Below are positions 60,893 to 64,000 of a DNA stretch of 64,000 nucleotides, piece after piece. A program made the translations under genes and the position numbers. Positions within the stretch are counted from its first letter, which is position 1; each line of letters opens with the position of its first letter. The stretch comes from Engraulis encrasicolus (Eukaryota > Chordata > Actinopteri > Clupeiformes > Engraulidae): contig NC_085871.1 in the NCBI RefSeq assembly GCF_034702125.1, positions 28,406,381 to 28,470,380 on the forward strand, given 5' to 3'. Under the pieces are notes generated by a model. The model was not told the origin of the DNA. It saw only the letters and a program-made list of their open reading frames with translations, and did not search any database.

Positions 60893-62195
60893 CAGAGCAT
60901 GGCAACCCGACCGAAGCCCGACGGGCCGGGTCGGAACCCGGCGGGCCGGGCCGGACTCGGACAAAAAAAATAGAATATCTGTCGGACTCGGGTCGGGCTC
61001 GGGCTTGAACCAAACAGACATTGTGAAAATTGTAAGCAATCAGAGGAAACGTTTCAGTTCATGCAAACGGCAGTTTTGTGATTAAAAAATAAGTAATTGA
61101 ATATGCATAGGCTAAATGAAAATGTTGGTAGGCTACTCGTGCGAGTGATTATTATTGGCTGTATGCACGCGCCAGTTACCAGTGGCAACATGGACGCTCA
61201 CTCCCAGTCAGCCGAGCAGGAATGCCGAGTCAACTTGCTTTCTTAATAAGCGCCAAATACAGTTGTCAGTGAACGCGTGGTCTTTTGTTGTAGGCCTAGT
61301 GTAGGCCATGTTTTAGCATGCCTTCGGTGCTGTCTTAAATGTTGAACATAAAATGACGAAGTTTGTCACTGCATTGCTCGCCAAGGATTACATTTCCAGC
61401 AAGGGGTAGCAAGGAGCATAATATGGAATAAAAGAAGACGCACACGCTACGTGGAGTTGCCTAAGGTAGGGGCGAAGAGGTTTCCTGTTACTACTTTGTC
61501 CGCTGTGACATTTCATGTCCTTCACGTAGGTTCTTAATTCTTGTCACTTTTACTGTAGCCTACAGTTGTAAATATGCGCGTGCAACCTTTCCTGATTTTA
61601 TATTGACCGCATGGACATCAGGGGAAATGACATTCTCTTGGAGGGCCGAACAGGCTACTGTTCTTCGGGGTGAACTTATAGCCCATCCTTCTTAACGACA
61701 AGGAGTGGCATCTTCACCGGCTCGCGGGGATTTATTTGCACTAACAGTAACGTAACAAATGCGTCCATAGCCGCGCTGACTGCATCCAAACCGTATTCGT
61801 TAGTTTTTGCCTTTCTTATCCTCTCACGTCCCTCCCATGCATTTGATCACAGCACCCAACATCTCTGGTCTAACCGAAAGAAACATAAGGTGCGCTGTCA
61901 CATGTATGCGTGTGTTTATACTTACTATGCGTGCGTAACTAAATTAGGCTACAGCAAATTGCCTCATCCTAGTTGCCTATCCTGGCTATTTATCACGTGC
62001 TATTTTGAGTATGAAGGAGGCCACATAGAAAATATTGCTTGCGCACAGGTTCTGTTGTTATTACAGTGGTCTCGGGCTTCGGACGGGTTCGGACANNNNN
62101 NNNNNNNNNNNNNNNNNNNNNNNNNNNNNNNNNNNNNNNNNNNNNNNNNNNNNNNNNNNNNNNNNNNNNNNNNNNNNNNNNNNNNNNNNNNNNNN
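60893..62195. mobile_element. hAT-like insertion running into an assembly gap
   Basis: Starts CAGAGCATGGCAACCCGACC, an hAT-like terminus, just after GTTCGAAC; sequence after the gap resumes with TTCGAAT, consistent with an 8-bp duplication. CGGGCTCGGGCTTGAACC near the left end and CTCGGGCTTCGGACGGGTTC just before the gap are related words. No transposase recognised in 61000-62095. Confidence 0.5.
62096..62195. other. assembly gap of 100 N
   Basis: Exactly 100 undetermined bases, a conventional gap size. It lies at the junction of the hAT-like insertion and the 135-bp array. Confidence 0.99.
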
Positions 62196-63225
62196 TTCGA
62201 ATCTCGACCGAAGCCATGTTGATTTTCAAAATTATATCATATGCAGTGTTCCTTGGCCAACTTAAAATGCCATGTATGTCATTTATTATCAATGGCAAAT
62301 GTGCTGGATTAGAGATATGGAGGTTGAGAGTTCGAATCCCACTTGAAGCGATGCTGATTTTCAAAATTATATCATATGCAGTGTTCCTTAGCCAAGTTAA
62401 AATACCATGTATGTCATTTAGTATGGATGGCAAATGTGCTGAATTACAGATATTGAGGTTGGGGGTTCGAACCCCAGTCAAAGCCATGTTGATTTTCAAA
62501 ATTATATCATATGCTGTGTTCATTGGCCAACTTAAAATGCCATGTATGTCAATTAGTATGGATGGCAAATGTGCTGAATTACAGATATTGAGGTTGGGGG
62601 TTCGAACCCCAGACAAAGCCATGTTGATTTTCAAAATTATATCATATGCAGTGTTCCTTGGCCAACTTAAAATGCCATGTATGTCATTTAGTATGGATGG
62701 CAAATGTGCTGAATTACAGATATTGAGGTTGGGGGTTCGAACCCCAGTCAACGCCATGTTGATTTTCTAAATTATATCATATGCAGCGTTCCTTTGCCGA
62801 CTTAAAATGCCATGTATGTCATTTAGAATGGATGGCAAATGTGCTGAATTACAGATATTGAGGTTGGGGGTTCGAACCCCAGTCAAAGCCATGTTGATTT
62901 TCAAAATTATATCATATGCAGTGTTCCTTGGCCAACTTAAAATGACATGTATGTCATTTAGTATGAATGGCAAATGTGCTGAATTATAGATATGGAGGTT
63001 GGGGGTTCGAACCCCAGTCGAAGCCATGTTGATTTTCAAAATGATATCATATGCAGTGTTCCTTAGCCAACTTCAAATATCATGTATTGTATGTCATTTA
63101 ATATCAATCGCAAAGGGGCTGGATTACAGATATGGAGGTTGTGAGCTCTAATCCCGCTCGAAGCCATGTTGATTTTCAAAATTATATCATATGCAGTGTT
63201 CCTTAGCCAACTTAAAATACCATGT
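62196..63225 (+). repeat. tRNA-like tandem monomers, array 3
   Basis: TTCGA-type B-box cores at 62196, 62331, 62466, 62601, 62736, 62871 and 63006, each exactly 135 bp apart, and a decayed one near 63146. Monomer: A-box-like TAGTATGGATGGCAAATG, GATATTGAGGTTGGGGG, GGTTCGAACCCC, then GTTGATTTTCAAAATTATAT and TTCCTTGGCCAACTTAAAAT. Confidence 0.88.
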
Positions 63226-63442
63226 ATGTCTTTTAGTATATCCCCAAAACGCAGAGCTGCAACACTTTCAAGATGGCTGAATCCAAGATGGCTGAATTGT
63301 TTGGCCCATAACTTCTGACTGGGTGGATGGAGTTTTTCCAAGATTTCTTTTAGCTTTGTTTTTCTTAATAGTACTTTGTTTCATCTCTGCCCCAAAAGGC
63401 AAGCCCGCTTCCAGCATTTTCTGTGAGAATGCATTTCTAGTT

Positions 63443-64000
63443 TATTATTATAGCTTGGTCTTGTGCAGGGGAAGTAAAAATAGAAAATGGATCTCCTCCT
63501 AGGCCTTTCGAGATAGAGACACCGTTCAAACACTAAAACGACCGGCTCGGCTTGGAGATCGCGTATAGTTATAGGCTTCTCCGTGTCTCTTGTCGTTTTC
63601 CCGTTTTTGGCGATTTTGTTAAAGCCTGGGTCCCCATTGAAAACAGTGGTGGAACCTCCATGAACCAAGGTTCCGCCACTCTAGAGATTAGAGTGTAGGA
63701 GGCTTTTTCGGTCATAAAACATCAACACTTTCACCTAGAAGTTTAGTTGACGCGTTTGTAGCGAGCTCTATGGGATGTCTCCAAATTGTCAAAGTTTCAT
63801 CTCCCAACTCCCAATACTTTTTAAATGGCAGGTTTGTAAAAAAAACAGGTCTGGGTCTATGGAGAATCCCAGTCTTTCCAAAAATGCATTTTTCAAGAGA
63901 TCAGCGCATGTCCCACACGGAGGTCCATTTGTGCCTGAACCCTTTAACCTATAAACTTCATTCAAAGACTGTTAGAGAGATCACGATTGTAGTGGAGCGC
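63443..64000. mobile_element. GCGGGCTTGCC element, copy D (left arm only, runs off the window)
   Basis: From GGTCTTGTGCAGGG onward it matches copy C at 59750-60290 almost base for base (GATCTCCTCCTAGG, CCTTTCGAGATAGAGACACC). The left terminal GCGGGCTTGCC is absent; it starts only about 35 bp after the right end of copy C. Confidence 0.75.

Larger units (their letters stand above)
59606..63408. mobile_element. GCGGGCTTGCC element, copy C, expanded and interrupted
   Basis: Left end GCGGGCTTGC at 59606, again near 59698; right end GGCAAGCCCGC (63398-63408). Family arms are present on both sides. The centre has expanded to tRNA-like arrays at 60556-60892 and 62196-63225, and is split by an hAT-like insertion and the assembly gap. 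Confidence 0.7.

Noticed and set aside
61993..62757. 254-aa frame with NLNICNSAHLPSILNDIHGI repeats
   Set aside because: It is the reverse translation of the 135-bp tRNA-like monomers and runs across the N gap.
62196..63225. Functional tRNA genes
   Set aside because: Only A- and B-box-like words are present; I could not build a full cloverleaf with acceptor stem, and the monomers are part of a transposon-like element.

Overview
The window looks like a teleost fish nuclear genome: split genes with GT-AG introns, long CA/GT and CT microsatellites, many short palindromic DNA transposons, a Penelope-like element, a Rex1/CR1/L2-type LINE and tRNA-derived repeats. The species cannot be named from the sequence. 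There is one 100-base assembly gap (62096-62195) and one ambiguous base (46505).

Layout. (1) 1-17.6 kb: the 3' half of an anoctamin gene, best matched to ano4, on the + strand. Eleven exons are readable, from a transmembrane exon at 2612 to the stop at 15946; the 5' exons lie left of the window. Its introns carry a Penelope-like remnant with a hammerhead-like motif, a 570-bp polypyrimidine tract, a foldback element and two nearly identical 1.48-kb direct repeats. The last codons of the gene have been tandemly copied into its 3' UTR. (2) 18.7-25.1 kb: a complete eight-exon naf1 gene (box H/ACA snoRNP assembly factor, about 544 aa). (3) 25.4-57.6 kb: a tandem array of seven intronless genes on the + strand for secreted proteins with two C-type lectin domains (called L1-L7 here). 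Five are open (L2, L3, L4, L6, L7), one is split by a LINE (L1) and one lost its start codon and has a nonsense codon (L5). (4) 57.7-64 kb: repeat-rich DNA with a foldback element, a composite element with GCGGGCTTGCC inverted ends, and 135-bp tRNA-like tandem monomers.

The most interesting system is the lectin array. The second lectin domain is almost identical at the DNA level in every copy and visibly GC-rich. The first domain varies strongly, above all in the loop that in classical C-type lectins carries the EPN/QPD sugar-specificity motif; here it reads EPN, EPN, EPD, EPD, NPT, YPT or TPT. Two copies share an exactly identical half-domain but have different flanks and different loops, so the genes are mosaics. 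The duplicated unit also contains the 3' end of naf1: UTR blocks recur in the spacers and two spacers keep naf1 coding remnants. I infer a neighbour-derived segmental array kept half uniform by gene conversion and half diversified. ano4 and naf1 have no evident functional link to the lectins.
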